64,000 bases of DNA. Origin: Amblyomma americanum. Taxonomy: Eukaryota > Arthropoda > Arachnida > Ixodida > Ixodidae. The notes under the pieces were generated by a model that saw only the letters and a list, made by a program, of their open reading frames with translations, made no database searches and was not told the origin of the DNA. The translations under genes were made by a program, and so were the position numbers. Positions within the stretch are counted from its first letter, which is position 1; every line of letters begins with the position of its first letter. The DNA lies in the NCBI RefSeq assembly GCF_052857255.1, contig NC_135502.1, forward strand, positions 155,854,599-155,918,598, read 5' to 3'. Below, piece by piece: positions 40,214 through 52,338 of the stretch.

Positions 40214-43200
40214 TTTCTCCAACCGGAAGAATCTGCGACATGGAGTTTCTCCAACATGTAATTTCTCAAGCAAGGCGTTTCTCCAACAGGGAGGTTCTGC
40301 AACATGTGTTTTCGCTAACAGAGAGCTTCTCCAACATGGAGTTTATCCTACATGGAGTTTCTCTAACAGAGAGTTTCTCCAATGTGGATTTCCTCCAACA
40401 GAGAGTTTCTCCAACAGGGAGATTCGCGAAAAGGGAGATTCTACAACCATGTGTTTCTCCAACATGGACTTTCTCTAATATAGAGTTCCTCAAACAGGGA
40501 GTTTCTCCAACCTAGATTTTCTTCAGCATGGAGTGTCTCAAGAGGCCGTTCATCAACTGGGATATTCTTCAACAGGGAGTTTCTTCAACAAAGAGTTTCT
40601 CTAGCAGTGAGTTTCTTCACTATGTAGTTTCTCCAACAGAGACGTTCTTCAAAAGGAACAGTCTACAACATAGAGTTTCTCCAAAGGGAGTTTCTCCAAC
40701 AGGGAATTACTCCAACCTGGAGCTACTTCAGCATGGAGTTCTTCCACAGGGATTTTTCTCCGACATGGAGCGGCTGCAACATTGAGTTTCTCCAACAAAG
40801 TATCTCTAGAAGGAAGCTTTTCCAGCATAAAGTTTCTCCAAAAAGGAGTTTCTCCAACGTGGTGTCTAACCAACATAGTTTCTCTAATAGAGATATTCTT
40901 CAATATGGAGTTTTTCCAACAGCGAGTTTCTCCAACAGGGAGCTTCTCCAACATAAAATTTAACAGGAATTTTCTCGAAAAGGGGGCTTTGTTCACAGGG
41001 AGTTTCTCCAACATGAATTTTCGCCAACAGGGAGTTCCTCCAACATTGTCTCCAACCTGGAGACGCTCCAACATGGAGTTTCTCAACAGGGCTTTTCTCC
41101 AACAGGGAGTTTCTCCAACATGGATTTTCTCCAATATAGAGTTCCTCCAAAAGGGAGTTTCTCTAACAGGGAGATTCCTCGACACAGGGTTTCTACAACA
41201 TTTATTTTCTGCAAGATGGGGTTTCTCCAACAGGGTGTTTCTTCAACATGGAGTTTCTCTAACAGGGAGTTTCCCCAACCTGGAGTTTCTCCAGCATGAA
41301 GTTCCTCAATAGGGACTTTCTTCAACAGGGAGTTTCTCAAGCATGAAGTGTCTCGAACAGGGAATTTCTCCAGCATGGAGTTTCTCTAACAGGAAGTTTC
41401 TCCAACCTGGAGCATCTACAGCGCAGAGTTCCTCAACAAGTGTTTTCTCCAAAGGAGAGTTTCTGCAAAATAGATTTTCTTCAGCATGAAGTTGTTCTAA
41501 CAGGGAGCATCTCCAATGTAGAGTTTCGCCAAAACGGAGTTTCTCCAAACTGGAGTTTCTCCTTCATGAAGTTTCTCAAGAGGGAGATTCTTCAACAGGA
41601 GGTTTCTCAAACAAGAATTGTCTCAAACAGGAATTTTCTAACGCATAAAGTTTCTGCAACATGGAGTTTTTCTAAAATGGTTTCTCTAACAGAGAGCTTC
41701 TCCACCATGAAGGTTCTCTAAAAAGGAGTTTCTCCAACGTGGTGGTTATCCAACTTGGAGTTTCTCCAATATGGAGTTTATCTATTATGGAGTTTCTCCA
41801 ACAGAGAGTTACTTCAATATGGAGTTCATCTAACAGTTGAGTTTCTCCAACATTGAGATTCTACAACATAGATTTTCTCTAGGATGGTGTTTCTCCAACA
41901 GGGAGTTTCTCCAACATGGAGTTTTTGCGACATGTTGTTCCCCAACCTGGAGTTTCTCCAGCTTGAACTTTCTCAACAGGGAGTTTTTAAACAGGGTGTT
42001 TCTACAGCGTGAAGTTTCTCTAAACTGTCGTATCTAAAACAGAGAGTTTCTGCAACATAGTTTCTCCAACAGGGAGAATCTCCAACGCAGAGTTTCTCCA
42101 ATATCTAGTTTCTCCAACAGAAAGTTTCTAAAATATGGAGTTTCTCCAACAGGGAGTTTTTTCAAACTACAGTTTCTCCAGCATAGAGTTTCTCAAAAGG
42201 GAGTTTCTTCAAAAGGAAGTTTCTCGAACATGAAGTGTCTCGAACAGAGAATTTCTCCAGCATGGAGTTTCTCAACAGGGGTTTTCTCCAACAGGCAGTC
42301 TCTCCAACATGGAGTTTATTCAACATGGAGTTTCACCAACAGGAAGTTTCAGCACCAGATTTTCCAACACGAATTTTCTCCATCATAGAGATTTTCCAAC
42401 AGGGAGTTTCTTCAAAAGGGATTTTCTCCAACAGGGAGATACTGCAACATGGAGTTTCTCCAACATGTAATTTCTCAAGCAAGGAGTTCCTCCAACAGGG
42501 AGGTTCTGCAATATGTGTTTTCTCTAACAGGAGGCTTCTGCAACGTGGAGTTTATCCTGCATGGAGTTGCATGGAGATTTGCCAAAAGGGAGATTTTACA
42601 ACCTGGAGTTTATCCAGCATAGAGTTTCTCCAATATGGAGTTTCTCAAACAGGGAGTTTCGGCAATCTGCATTTCCTTCAGCATGGAGTATATCAACATG
42701 CAGTTCATCAACAGGGATTTTCTCTAACAGGGAGTTTCTTCAACATAGAGTTTCTTCTCCAACAGCTTCTCCAACATAGAGTTTCGCCAAACGGGAGTTT
42801 CTCCAACGTGGAGTTTATCCAACATGAAGTTTGTTCTATATGGAGTTTCTCCAACAGGGAGTTTCTCCAACAGGGATATTCTACAACATGAAGTTTCTCT
42901 AACATGGAGTTTCTCCAACCTGGACCTTCTCCAGCATTGAGTTCCTCCACATGGATTTTCTCCAATATTGAGCTTCTGCAACATTGAGTTTCTCCAACAC
43001 GGAGTTTCTCTAAAAGGGAGTTTCTCCAGCATGAAGTTTCTCCAAAAAGAGCTTCTCCAACGTGGTATCTACTCAACATGCCGTTTCTCCAATAGGAATT
43101 TTTCTCCACGTGAAGTTTCTCCAACCGCGAGTTTCTCCAACTGGGAGCTTCTCCAACATAGAGTTTCTCTAGCAGGAAGATTGTGTAAAATGGAGTGTGT

Positions 43201-46200
43201 CCAACAGGAAGTTTCTCCAACGTGGAGTTTCTCCAATGTGGAGTTCCTCCAAGAGGCAGTTTCTCCAACAGGGAGATTCTCCAACAAGGAGATCCTACAA
43301 CAAGGAGTTTCTCCAATATAGAGTTTCACCAACAGGGACTTTCTCCAACATGGAATATTTCCAACAGAGTTTTCCAACCTGGAGTTTCTCCTCAGAGTCT
43401 CAAACCTGGAATTCGACACCATAGATTTCCTCAACAGGGAGTTTCTCCAACAGGGATATTCTGCAACATGGAATTTCTCCAACATCGAGTGCCTCCAACA
43501 GGGAGCTTCTCCAGCATGAAGTTTCTCTAAAAAGAGGTTTCTCCACCGCGGTGCTTATCTAACACAGAGTTTCTACAATAGGGAGTTTCTCCAATATGAA
43601 TTTTCTCCAACAGCGAATTTCTCCAACAGGGAGTTTCTCCAACATATAGTTTCTCTAACAGGATGTTTCTCGAAAAGAGTGACAAAGAGGAAGTTTCTCC
43701 AACGTGGATTTTCGCCAACATAGTCTCCAACCTGGAATTTCTCCAACATGGAGTTCCTCAACGAAGAAATTCTGCAACAGAGAGGTTCTCCAACAAAGTC
43801 TCCAACCTGGAGATTCTCCAACATAGAGTTTCCCAACAGGGATTTTCTCCAACAGGGGTCTCTCCAACATGGAGTTTTCTAACATGTATTTTACCAACAG
43901 GAAGTTTCTGCAACAAGAATTTCCTCCAATATAGAGTATTTCCAACAGAAATTTTCTGAAACAGACTTTTTTCAACAGAGAGCTTCTGCAAAATGGTGTT
44001 GCTTCAACATGGAGTTTCTGTAACAGGGAGCTTCGCCAACATAGAGTTTCGCCAAAAGAGAGTTTCTCTAAGGCGGAGTTTATTCAACACGGATCTTCTT
44101 CAACATGAAGTTTCTCCTACAGGAAGTTTCTCCAAGATGGAGTTTCTTCAACAGGAGGTTCCCAAACATGAAATTTCTCAGAGAATTTCTCATGCATAAA
44201 AATTCGGCAACATGGAGTTTTTCTAAAATAGTGATTCTATAACAGAGAGCTTCTCCAGCATGAAGTTTCTCCAACTTGGTGTCTATCCAACATGGAGTTA
44301 CTTCTATAGGGATTTTCTCCAATATAGAGTTTCTCCAGCAGCGAGTTTCTCCAACAGGGAGCTTCTCCAACATAGAGTTTCTCTAACAGAATGTATATCG
44401 AAAAGGGTGAATCTCCAACAGAGAGTTTCTCCAATAGGGAGTTCCTCCAATGGAGAGTATCTCCAACAGAGAGATTCGCCAAAAGAGAGGTTCTACAGAC
44501 TGGAGCTTCTTCAGCATGGAGTTTCTCCAAAAGGCAGTTTTTCCAACCTTAATTTTCTCCAGCATGGAGTATCTCAACAGGCAGTTCCTCAACAGGGATT
44601 TTCTTCAACATAGAGTTTCTCTAACAGAAAGCTTCTCCAACATAGAATTTCGCCAAAAGGGAGCTTCTCCAACGTGGAGTTTATCCGACATGAAGTTTCT
44701 TCAATATGGAGTTTCTCAAACAGGGAGTTTCTCCAACAGAGATATTTTACAAGAGATTTTCAAGCATGGAGTTCCTCAACAGGGATTTTATAGAACAGGG
44801 AGCTTCTCCAATATAGAGTTTCGCCAAAAGAGTTTCTCTAAGGTGCAGTTTATCCCACGTGGAGTGTCTTCATTACGCAGTTTCTCCAATAGGGAGATAC
44901 TCCAATAGGGTTATTCTACAACATGGAGTTTCTCCAACACGATTTCTCCGACAGAGAGTTTCTCCAACCTATGGTTTCTTATAAATGATGTTTCACAACA
45001 GGGAGGTTCTTCAACAGGAGGTTTCTCAAACATGAAGTGTCTCAAACGGAGAATTTCTCCAGCATAACGTTTCTGCAACAGAGAGTTTCTCCAACCTGGA
45101 CCTTTTCCAGCATCGAGTTCCTCAACAGGAATTTTCTCCAACGTTGAGCTTCTGCAACACTGAGTATATCCAAAATAGTTTCTCTAAAAGGGAGCTTCTC
45201 CAGCATGAAGTTTCTCCAAAAAGAGTTTCTCCAACGTGGTGTCTATCCAACATGGAGTTCCCGCAATAGGGATTTTCTCCATATGAAGTTTCTCCAACCG
45301 CGACATTCTCCAACAGGGAGCTTCTAAAACTAAGAGTTTCTCTAACAGGAAGATTCCTGAAAAGGTGTTTGTCCAACAGGGAGATTCTCCAAAGTGCAGT
45401 TTATCCAACAAGGAGTTTATCCAACAGAGAATTTCTCCAATATGGAGTTCCTCCAACAGCCAGTTTCTCCAACAGGGAGATTCTCCAACATAAAATTTTT
45501 CCAACAGAGAGTTTCCCCAACCTGGAGAAACTCCTCTATCAAAGTTTCTCAAACCTGGATATTCGACAGCATAGAGTTCCTCAACAGGAGTTTCTCCAAC
45601 AGGGAGCCTCTGCAACATCAAATTTCTCCAACATTTAGTGTCTCTAACAGGGAGCTTCACCACGTGAAGTTTCTCCAAAAAAGAGTTTCTCCAACGTGGT
45701 ACTTATCTGACATGGAGTTTATACAATAGGGAGTTTCTCCAATATGAAGTTTCTCCAACAGCGAATTTCTCCAACAGGGAGTTTCTCCAACATATAGTTT
45801 CTCTAACAGGATGTTCCTCGATAAGGGTGTTTGACAAACAGAGAGTTTCTTCAACGTGGGTTTTCGCCAACTGCGAGTTTCTCCAACATAGTCTCCTACC
45901 TGGTTTCACCAACATGGAGTTTCTCAACAGGGAAATTCTGCAACAGAGAGGTTCTACAACGAAGTCTCCAACCAGGAGATTCTCCACATGGAATTTCTCA
46001 ACAGGGATTTTCTCCAACAGGGAGTCTCTCCAACATGGCAATTTTCAAGGTAATTTCACCAAGAGGAAGTTTCTGCACCAAGAATTTTCTCCAACATAGA
46101 GTATTTCAACAGAAATAATCTCCAACAGAGTTTTTACAACAGAGAGTTTCTGCAAATTGGAGTTGCTTCAACTTGGAGTTTCTCTAACAGGTAGCATCTC

Positions 46201-47171
46201 CAACATAGAGTTGTGCCAAAACGGAGGTTCTCTAAGGTGGAGATTATACAACATGGAGTTTCTAAGATATGGAGTTTCTCCAACAGGGTTTCTCCAACAG
46301 GGAGATACTCCAACAGGGATCTTCTACATGAAGTTTCTCCAACATGAAGTTTCTCCAGTATGCTGTTTCTCCAGGAGTGAATTTCTCCAACAGGGAGTTT
46401 CTTCAACTTTGATTTTCGCCAACAATGAGTTTCTCCAACATAGTCTCTAACCTAGGGTTTCTCAAACATGGAGTTTCTCAACAAATAAATTCTGCAACAG
46501 AGTTTCTCCTACATTCTTCAAACTGGAAATTCTCCAACATAGAGTTTCTCAACAGGAATTTTCTCCAACAGGGAGTATCTCAACATGGAGTTTATACAAC
46601 ATGGAGTTTCACCAACAGAAAGTTTCTGCACCAGGAATTTTCTCCAACATGGAGATTTTCCCGCAGGAATTTTCTCAAAACATAGAGTTTTTCTAACAAG
46701 GAGTTTCTTCAAAATAGAAATTCTCCAAAAGCGACAATCTTTGACATGGAGTTTCTCCAACATTGAATTTCTCAAGCAGGGAGTTTCTCCAACAGAGAGA
46801 TACTGCAACTTGCAGTTCCTCTAAAAGGGAGCTTCTCCAATGTGCAGTTTATCCTACATGGAGTTTCTCCAATATTGAGTTCCTCCGACAGAGAGTCCAA
46901 CAGGGAGATCCGCCAAAAGGGATATTCTACAGCCTGGAGTTTCTCCAGCATGGACTATCTCCAATATGGAGTTTCTCCAACAGGCAGTTTCTCCAACCCG
47001 GATTTGCTCCAGCATTGAGTATCTCAACAGGCTTCCTCAAAAGGGATTTTCTCCAACAGGGAGTTTCTCCAACATGCAGTTTCTCTAACAGGGAGCTTCT
47101 CCAACATAGAGGTTCTCTCAAAGGGAGCTTCTCCAGCATGAAGTTTCTCAAAAAAGGAATTTCTTCAACTT
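40214..47171 (+). repeat. 16-bp minisatellite array, older part left of the LTR element
   Basis: Head-to-tail ~16-bp monomers continue in the same orientation up to the LTR retrotransposon. The part from about 44.27 kb to 47.17 kb is collinear with 56.5-60.95 kb. For example, the distinctive series with AACAAATAAATTCTGCAACA near 46.47 kb recurs near 60.12 kb, and the unusual AACAGAAATAATCTCCAACA near 46.11 kb recurs near 59.08 kb. The last four bases, ACTT (47168-47171), are the left copy of the LTR element's target-site duplication. No gene is supported. Confidence 0.93.
47168..47171. other. Target-site duplication of the LTR element, left copy
   Basis: ACTT precedes the TGTGATG start of the left LTR. 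The same four bases follow the TCACA end of the right LTR. The sister satellite copy without the insertion has ACTT once, at about 60950-60953. Confidence 0.85.
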
Positions 47172-47991
47172 TGTGATGACCCCCATAATGCGCAGGTCCA
47201 CACGGGACGGAGAGGCAAAGAGACACCGTATGGCTCAGTTTAAACAAACAGATATATTCAATAATCATACATGATTAAGACTCAGAGGCTGGGGCGTCCG
47301 AGCTTACGTGCCGACGACTTCATGGGGGCGATGGAGTGGCTCCGGAGTTGGGCTCGAGCGGTTGCTGGCAGAAACTGCACGCCGTCGGGCTTCGGCGCTG
47401 AAGGCCCTCTTGGCGAACGATGTCGTCCTGAGCGAGCCTCTTCCGTACTGCTTCTCGATTTTTATATCCTCTTCTCCACACTCCCTAGGGTGAGGACGCC
47501 CACGCCGGAGGGGAAGGAGGGGGGGCTAGGGCTTTCACTTGGGCGCACAAACATACCACCGCACTTATTGTCTCGCCCCCTTCACGTGTTGAGTCCGAGG
47601 GAAAGAATGTTGTCTTCGCGGTAGCGCATAGCGTCGGCTGTGGTACGGCGCGCTCTGGATCGCTGACAGTTCCCTTGTCCTGGAATGTGCCCGGGAGGGC
47701 CGCCCCTGAAACCGCCACGCCAATTAGGGAGGATAAAGCCTGTTTCCCCGCGGCGGCGGCGGCGGGTCCGGTTGGGTCCGGTTGGGCTTAAACCACTTCG
47801 TTCTGGTTGTCACTCTCAACGAGCATGGCTGGGTAATTGATGACGCCTGTCATCTGGGTCTCCGTCTACGCCGCGCCGTCGAACGTGGATCCTCGTAGCA
47901 CACACAAAGAATGTACCTCGTAGCACACACAAGGAATGTACCTCGTAGCACACACAAGGAATGTACCTCGTAGCACACAAGGAATGTCACA
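47172..47991 (-). repeat. 3' LTR (820 bp)
   Basis: The LTR is bounded by TGTGATG and TGTCACA, so it has TG...CA ends and a short inverted repeat TGTGA/TCACA. It matches 53468-54283 except for about eight substitutions, a 3-bp difference (GTT near 47610) and one extra G in a G run near 47520. It contains a GCG trinucleotide run near 47750-47766 and four ~25-bp tandem repeats at its right end. Short open frames inside it occur identically in both LTRs and are not genes. Confidence 0.95.
47891..47991. repeat. Four ~25-bp tandem repeats at the LTR U3 edge (3' LTR)
   Basis: The unit begins CCTCGTAGCACACACAAGGA and is repeated three times at about 25 bp, followed by a shortened fourth copy that runs into the LTR terminus. 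On the element's own strand these lie at the start of U3, where enhancer-like repeats are common in LTRs; that role here is inference. Confidence 0.85.
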
Positions 47992-48005
47992 CTCGCTCAC
48001 CCTCC
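47992..48005 (-). other. Polypurine tract (second-strand primer)
   Basis: On the minus strand GGAGGGTGAGCGAG lies immediately before the 3' LTR. Twelve of fourteen bases are purines and the position is exact, as expected for the plus-strand DNA primer of an LTR element. Confidence 0.7.
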
Positions 48006-48484
48006 AGAAGAATGTTCTCCGAACATTTGAGTCCACGCAGCTCCCCTTGTCTTTCTGAATCGCCTCGCACAGTGCGTCCGACAAAACACTTTTCGCTGCA
48101 CTCAACACCACTGCACAACACCATATGCCTCCGCTGTCATAACTGGCGTCTCCAGGGGCAGCACTGATCTTCTTTTACAGATAAACATGAAACTCAGCAC
48201 CCAAGCCTCTCCTTTCTAGTCCAAACTGGACGAAATAAATTTACCACAGTTACAAAGGAGCTCCCACTTCTAGCACGATCACGGCACAGACAAAAATATA
48301 GATAACGAAAGGAAGTAGGGCAGGTTCTGCATGCGCTCCGCATGCTCTCCTGTGAAGGTGTTACTTAATGACAGAAAGGTTTAACTACCAACTCCGATAA
48401 CTTAACACATAAGCACATAGCAATGTTATGAGCTGCGGCATTACACAATTCTAACCAGTTCACAACTCCGCTCTGTTTACGCCA
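48006..48484 (-). other. Untranslated stretch between pol and the 3' LTR
   Basis: About 480 bp follow the pol stop. I see no open frame with recognisable motifs, no transmembrane segment and no env-like gene. Apart from the adjacent purine tract, nothing functional can be named. Confidence 0.6.
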
Positions 48485-51400
48485 TTAGTCCGACTTAGCT
48501 TTCCGATTTCGCAGCGGATATCGGCCTTCATGAGTCATACTAAGTAAGTCTGTGCCCCTTTGTCTTCTTTGGGACTCGCGAGGGCTCGTGGCAGGAGCCT
48601 CTCCTGGCGTTATCTGCGCGGCAACCTCGCGCGCTTCTTCTTCTAGCAATGCATGAAGTAAATCCGGTGGCATTCCAGCCGTCACCTCGGGCGCCTGCCG
48701 AACAAATGCAGGAGAGGGCGTTTCTTGCGAACTATCTGCGCTCTCCGCTTCACTTTTGTCCCCAACAAAATCCGCGCTTTCCCTTTCCTCATTTCGTGAA
48801 TACTGAACCGGTGCCGACTTGAGGCGATTTGCGTGTATCCTTATCAAACGCCGGTTCACGTCTCGGACTCTGAAGTTTACCGGAGAAAGCTTCTCGACAA
48901 CCTCGCACGGTCCTCTCCACTTCGTCTGGAACTTACGAGCTAGCCCAATCTGCCTTTGGCAGTTTTCAATGTACACGCTGTCCCCCACATCAAACGGCGC
49001 GGCTCTAGCACTGCGATCGTGCACCTCCTTCCTGCGCTTCGCCGCTTTCTTTAAGGACTCCTTTGCGATGTCCCTCGCCACTTGCAAGCGCGATTCTAGC
49101 TCAACCTTATAGTCGTCCTGTGAAGCGTATGGGACACGACGGGGGCCCTCTGGCACTTCACTAGGCTGGTCCGGGTCTCGGCCGTTGAGAAGAAAGAATG
49201 GCGATTCGCCCGTGCTCTCGTGTGCTGCGGAATTGTAGGCAAACATTGCATACGGGAGCCACAAGTCCCAGTCCCGCTGGTCGCGCGAAACAAAATGCGA
49301 CAGGAACCCGGCCACGGTTTGGTTCAGTCGCTCCACCGCGCCGTTGCAAGCCGGATGGTACGGTGTTGTCTGCTTCTTAGCGATCTTAAGCAGCTCGCAA
49401 ACTCTCCTCATTAGCTGCGACACGAAGTTCGTTCCCCGATCTGTCAAGAGTTGCCTCGGGGGTCCATGTCGGAGCACGATCTGTTCGACAAATGCTCTTG
49501 CAACCGTGTCTGCCTTCTGATCTGGGAGTGCTACCGCTTCCGCGTATTTTGAAAGGTGATCGACAAATACTAAAATGTACTTGTTTCCGGAAGTGGTCGT
49601 GGGCAAGGGGCCCATTATGTCCATACCTGTCCGCTCGAAGGGAGCCGAAACCTCAGGGATCGGCTGAATTGGAGCTGGTCTTCGTCCCTTGGGTGTTTTT
49701 CTTTCGAGACAGGAATGACACTTCGCACAGTAGTCTCTAACATCCTGTCGCATGCCACTCCAAAAGTACAAACGCTCCACACGCCTGCGTGTCTTCGCTA
49801 CGCCAAAATGACCGGCGCATGGCGCATCGTGAAACGCGCGAAGAACCCTTTCTGTCCACGACCGAGGTATGACGACTCTCTCCCAAGCGGTTTTCTCTGG
49901 TCTCCCTTTCCTGGTTGGCCTCGTGCGCCGACACAGGGTGCCGTCTTTGCCAATGAAATAACCTAGCTGTTCGGGGTGAGACGGTGCGCCCTCTAAGCTT
50001 TCGATTATTCGCTTCAGGTCAGGATCTTTGCACTGCTCTGTGCGTAATTCGGCAGGGTCGACTACGGGGACTAACTCATCTATAGCTGCCACGGCAGCTG
50101 TGCGGCTGAGTGCATCAGCATTCAGATGTGTCTTTCCTGACTTGTGCTCAACTTCAAAGCAGTATTCCTGCAGGTGTAGATTCCATCTAGCGAGTCGCGA
50201 GCTAGGGTCCCTGACACTCATCACCCATTTCAGAGGATGGCAGTCTGTGACTAGCTTGAATTTGCGGCCGTAAAGGTAGCATCTGAAGTGCTTTACTGCC
50301 CAGACAACGGCGAGGCACTCCCTTTCCGTAGCTCCGTACTTTTTCTCTGTGGGGCTCAGCTGTCGGCTAGCAAAAGCAACGGGATGTTCTTTGCCCTCGA
50401 TAACCTGAGATAGCACGGCACCAACTGCGAACTTTGACGCATCTGTGGCCATAACGAAGGGCAAACTAAAATCCGGGTGGCGCAACAGCGGTGCACTCAT
50501 TAGCTTCCTTTTCAGGGCCCCAAAAGCATTCTCCGCGTTTTCGTCCCAGCGAAAGGCGACATTTTTGGCTGTTAAGGCGGTGAGCGGCTTAGCGAGCTTG
50601 GCGAACTCCTCTATGTGCCTTCGGTAGTAACCGATCAGGCCGAGAAACTGCCGGACCTGGCGGACGCTAGTCGGGGATGGAAAATCCGAGACACACCTTA
50701 GTTTCTCAGGGTCCGGTCGCACGCCGTCAGCTGAAACAACGTGCCCGAGGTATTTCACCTCGTTTTTGAGGAATTGGCACTTAGAGGGCTTCAGCTTGAG
50801 ACCCGCTGCTCTTAGTCGCACCAAAACCTGCTCAATATCGCGCAAATGGTTATCAAAACTGTCACTGTATATGATAATGTCATCCATATACACGAAGCAC
50901 AGCCTCCCCAGAAGACCTGCCAGGATAACATCAGCGGTTCTCTGCCAGACAGCAGGGCTGTTGGCCAGACCCATCGGCATTCTTTTCCATTCATAGTGCC
51001 CTGAGGGCGTGTTGAATGCCGTTTTCTCGGCATCTGCCGGATCCCTTGCTATCTGCCAGAATCCCGCCGCCATGTCCACTACCGTGAAGTACCTGGCAGA
51101 GCCCAGCTGAGAAAGCGTCTCCTGTATATTGGGGATGGGGTATGGATGGATGCGAGTTACGGCATTTAGTTTGCGGTAGTCCACTACCAATCGATACGAG
51201 CCATCTGGCTTTTCCACCAATAGTGCTGGTGCTCCCCAGGGTGACTTTGAGTGTTCGACAATGCCGCGATCAATCAGGTCCTGCACCTGCCGCTCCATCT
51301 CCTCACGCTGGGAGTAAAGAATCCTGTACGCACGCTGGTAAACGGGCGATGAAGTGCCGGTTTCTATCCTGTGCTTTATAACGCCACAGCAGCCCAAATC

Positions 51401-52333
51401 CAGGTTGGACGCGGCGAATACCTCCGAGTAGTCGTTCAGCAAACCAGCCAGAGCCTCCCTCTCCCTGGATTTTACGTGAGAAAGATCGAACGACACCTTT
51501 GGAGCAGCCGAAGGACTAGCATGCTCTACAGTTGCGAGTACCGTATCGGTGGGCTCACGTTGCTCTATCGCAGAGGTGAAGAAAGCCAATGTTTTGTTCT
51601 TGGGAAGGCTCAGTGGCTGCTGGCTACAGTTAACCACCCGTAGGGGCACTCTGTGGGCGTCATTAACTGTCACGAGGCACGCGGCTGCCTTCAGGCCATT
51701 GCTGAGAGAGTCGACCGGCTCAAGCACTCCCACGGCGCCGCTCTCTACATCTGAAGGCACAAACGTGTACAAAATGTGCTCCGACCAAGGAAGGATGACC
51801 GCCTCCTCGACCAGCCGGACGGCAACCCGCGAATATACCTTCTCCAATGATCCCACTGTTTGACGGGTGTCAATATCGGTAATGCGAATCTCAGCCCCTC
51901 TCCTGTTCAAAAACGGAACTTTTGAGCCGCCCGCATTAACCTCTTCCTCAGAGAATGAGACTACTACCTTCCCTTTTCTCAAAAAATCCTGCCCTAATAT
52001 ACCTGACACTCCGTTTGGCAGAGACACCGTGTCCGGGCATACGTAGCAGGGGTGCTCCAATGCAATTCCGCCGAGAGAGAAGTGTAACCGGTAGAGTCCA
52101 CTTATGCCAATAGGATCCCCCGTTATGCCTACAAATTTGGTTGCCATACCACCAGACGCTTCCAACACCTCGCGGTCCCCCTTCCTTCGAAGCGTGTTAA
52201 AACTGCTCTCCTTAGGCAATGTCACCTTTGACCCCGTATCTATCAACAATTCCATGCAACAACCATTTAACTTGCAACGCACAACAGGGCATGCCTCGTC
52301 GGCCACACAAACTACCACCACGTCATCATCCAC
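48485..52333 (-). CDS. pol: Ty3/gypsy Pol polyprotein (protease-RT-RNase H-integrase)
   Basis: This 1282-codon frame is uninterrupted and encodes the enzymes that copy the element's RNA into DNA and insert it. An aspartic protease has its DTG at residues 32-34 (LLIDTGS) and a flap-side ILGQDFL at 112-118. Reverse transcriptase spans roughly 325-580, with catalytic D420 and YMDD at 482-485. RNase H spans about 620-745, with candidate acidic residues D631, E670, D697 and D740. The integrase has a zinc-binding H835-x6-H842-x29-C872-x2-C875 and a catalytic D905, D965, E1001 with the canonical 35-residue D-E spacing. A GPY/F-like region follows near 1136-1155. No chromodomain is visible in the acidic and basic C-terminal tail. 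The nominal first codon here is GTG. The frame stays open upstream to the gag stop region, so translation most likely enters by -1 frameshifting from gag rather than at this codon. The domain order assigns it to Ty3/gypsy; the exact clade is not resolved. Confidence 0.96.
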   Translation of the reverse strand: MDDDVVVVCVADEACPVVRCKLNGCCMELLIDTGSKVTLPKESSFNTLRRKGDREVLEASGGMATKFVGITGDPIGISGLYRLHFSLGGIALEHPCYVCPDTVSLPNGVSGILGQDFLRKGKVVVSFSEEEVNAGGSKVPFLNRRGAEIRITDIDTRQTVGSLEKVYSRVAVRLVEEAVILPWSEHILYTFVPSDVESGAVGVLEPVDSLSNGLKAAACLVTVNDAHRVPLRVVNCSQQPLSLPKNKTLAFFTSAIEQREPTDTVLATVEHASPSAAPKVSFDLSHVKSREREALAGLLNDYSEVFAASNLDLGCCGVIKHRIETGTSSPVYQRAYRILYSQREEMERQVQDLIDRGIVEHSKSPWGAPALLVEKPDGSYRLVVDYRKLNAVTRIHPYPIPNIQETLSQLGSARYFTVVDMAAGFWQIARDPADAEKTAFNTPSGHYEWKRMPMGLANSPAVWQRTADVILAGLLGRLCFVYMDDIIIYSDSFDNHLRDIEQVLVRLRAAGLKLKPSKCQFLKNEVKYLGHVVSADGVRPDPEKLRCVSDFPSPTSVRQVRQFLGLIGYYRRHIEEFAKLAKPLTALTAKNVAFRWDENAENAFGALKRKLMSAPLLRHPDFSLPFVMATDASKFAVGAVLSQVIEGKEHPVAFASRQLSPTEKKYGATERECLAVVWAVKHFRCYLYGRKFKLVTDCHPLKWVMSVRDPSSRLARWNLHLQEYCFEVEHKSGKTHLNADALSRTAAVAAIDELVPVVDPAELRTEQCKDPDLKRIIESLEGAPSHPEQLGYFIGKDGTLCRRTRPTRKGRPEKTAWERVVIPRSWTERVLRAFHDAPCAGHFGVAKTRRRVERLYFWSGMRQDVRDYCAKCHSCLERKTPKGRRPAPIQPIPEVSAPFERTGMDIMGPLPTTTSGNKYILVFVDHLSKYAEAVALPDQKADTVARAFVEQIVLRHGPPRQLLTDRGTNFVSQLMRRVCELLKIAKKQTTPYHPACNGAVERLNQTVAGFLSHFVSRDQRDWDLWLPYAMFAYNSAAHESTGESPFFLLNGRDPDQPSEVPEGPRRVPYASQDDYKVELESRLQVARDIAKESLKKAAKRRKEVHDRSARAAPFDVGDSVYIENCQRQIGLARKFQTKWRGPCEVVEKLSPVNFRVRDVNRRLIRIHANRLKSAPVQYSRNEERESADFVGDKSEAESADSSQETPSPAFVRQAPEVTAGMPPDLLHALLEEEAREVAAQITPGEAPATSPRESQRRQRGTDLLSMTHEGRYPLRNRKAKSD

Positions 52334-52338
52334 TGCTC

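Noticed and set aside
1..47171. Hundreds of open frames of 60-360 codons on both strands as protein genes
   Set aside because: They all encode the same 16-residue period, overlap on both strands and in several frames, end at random variant units, and are not preserved between duplicated copies. They follow from a stop-free 16-bp monomer.
47271..47624. A 117-codon open frame and its 85-codon counterpart at 53567
   Set aside because: Both lie inside the LTRs on the strand opposite to the element, and small gaps between the LTRs break them. They are LTR sequence, not genes.
48006..48484. An env gene that would make the element an errantivirus
   Set aside because: Only about 480 bp separate pol from the 3' LTR and there is no open frame with signal peptide or membrane segments.
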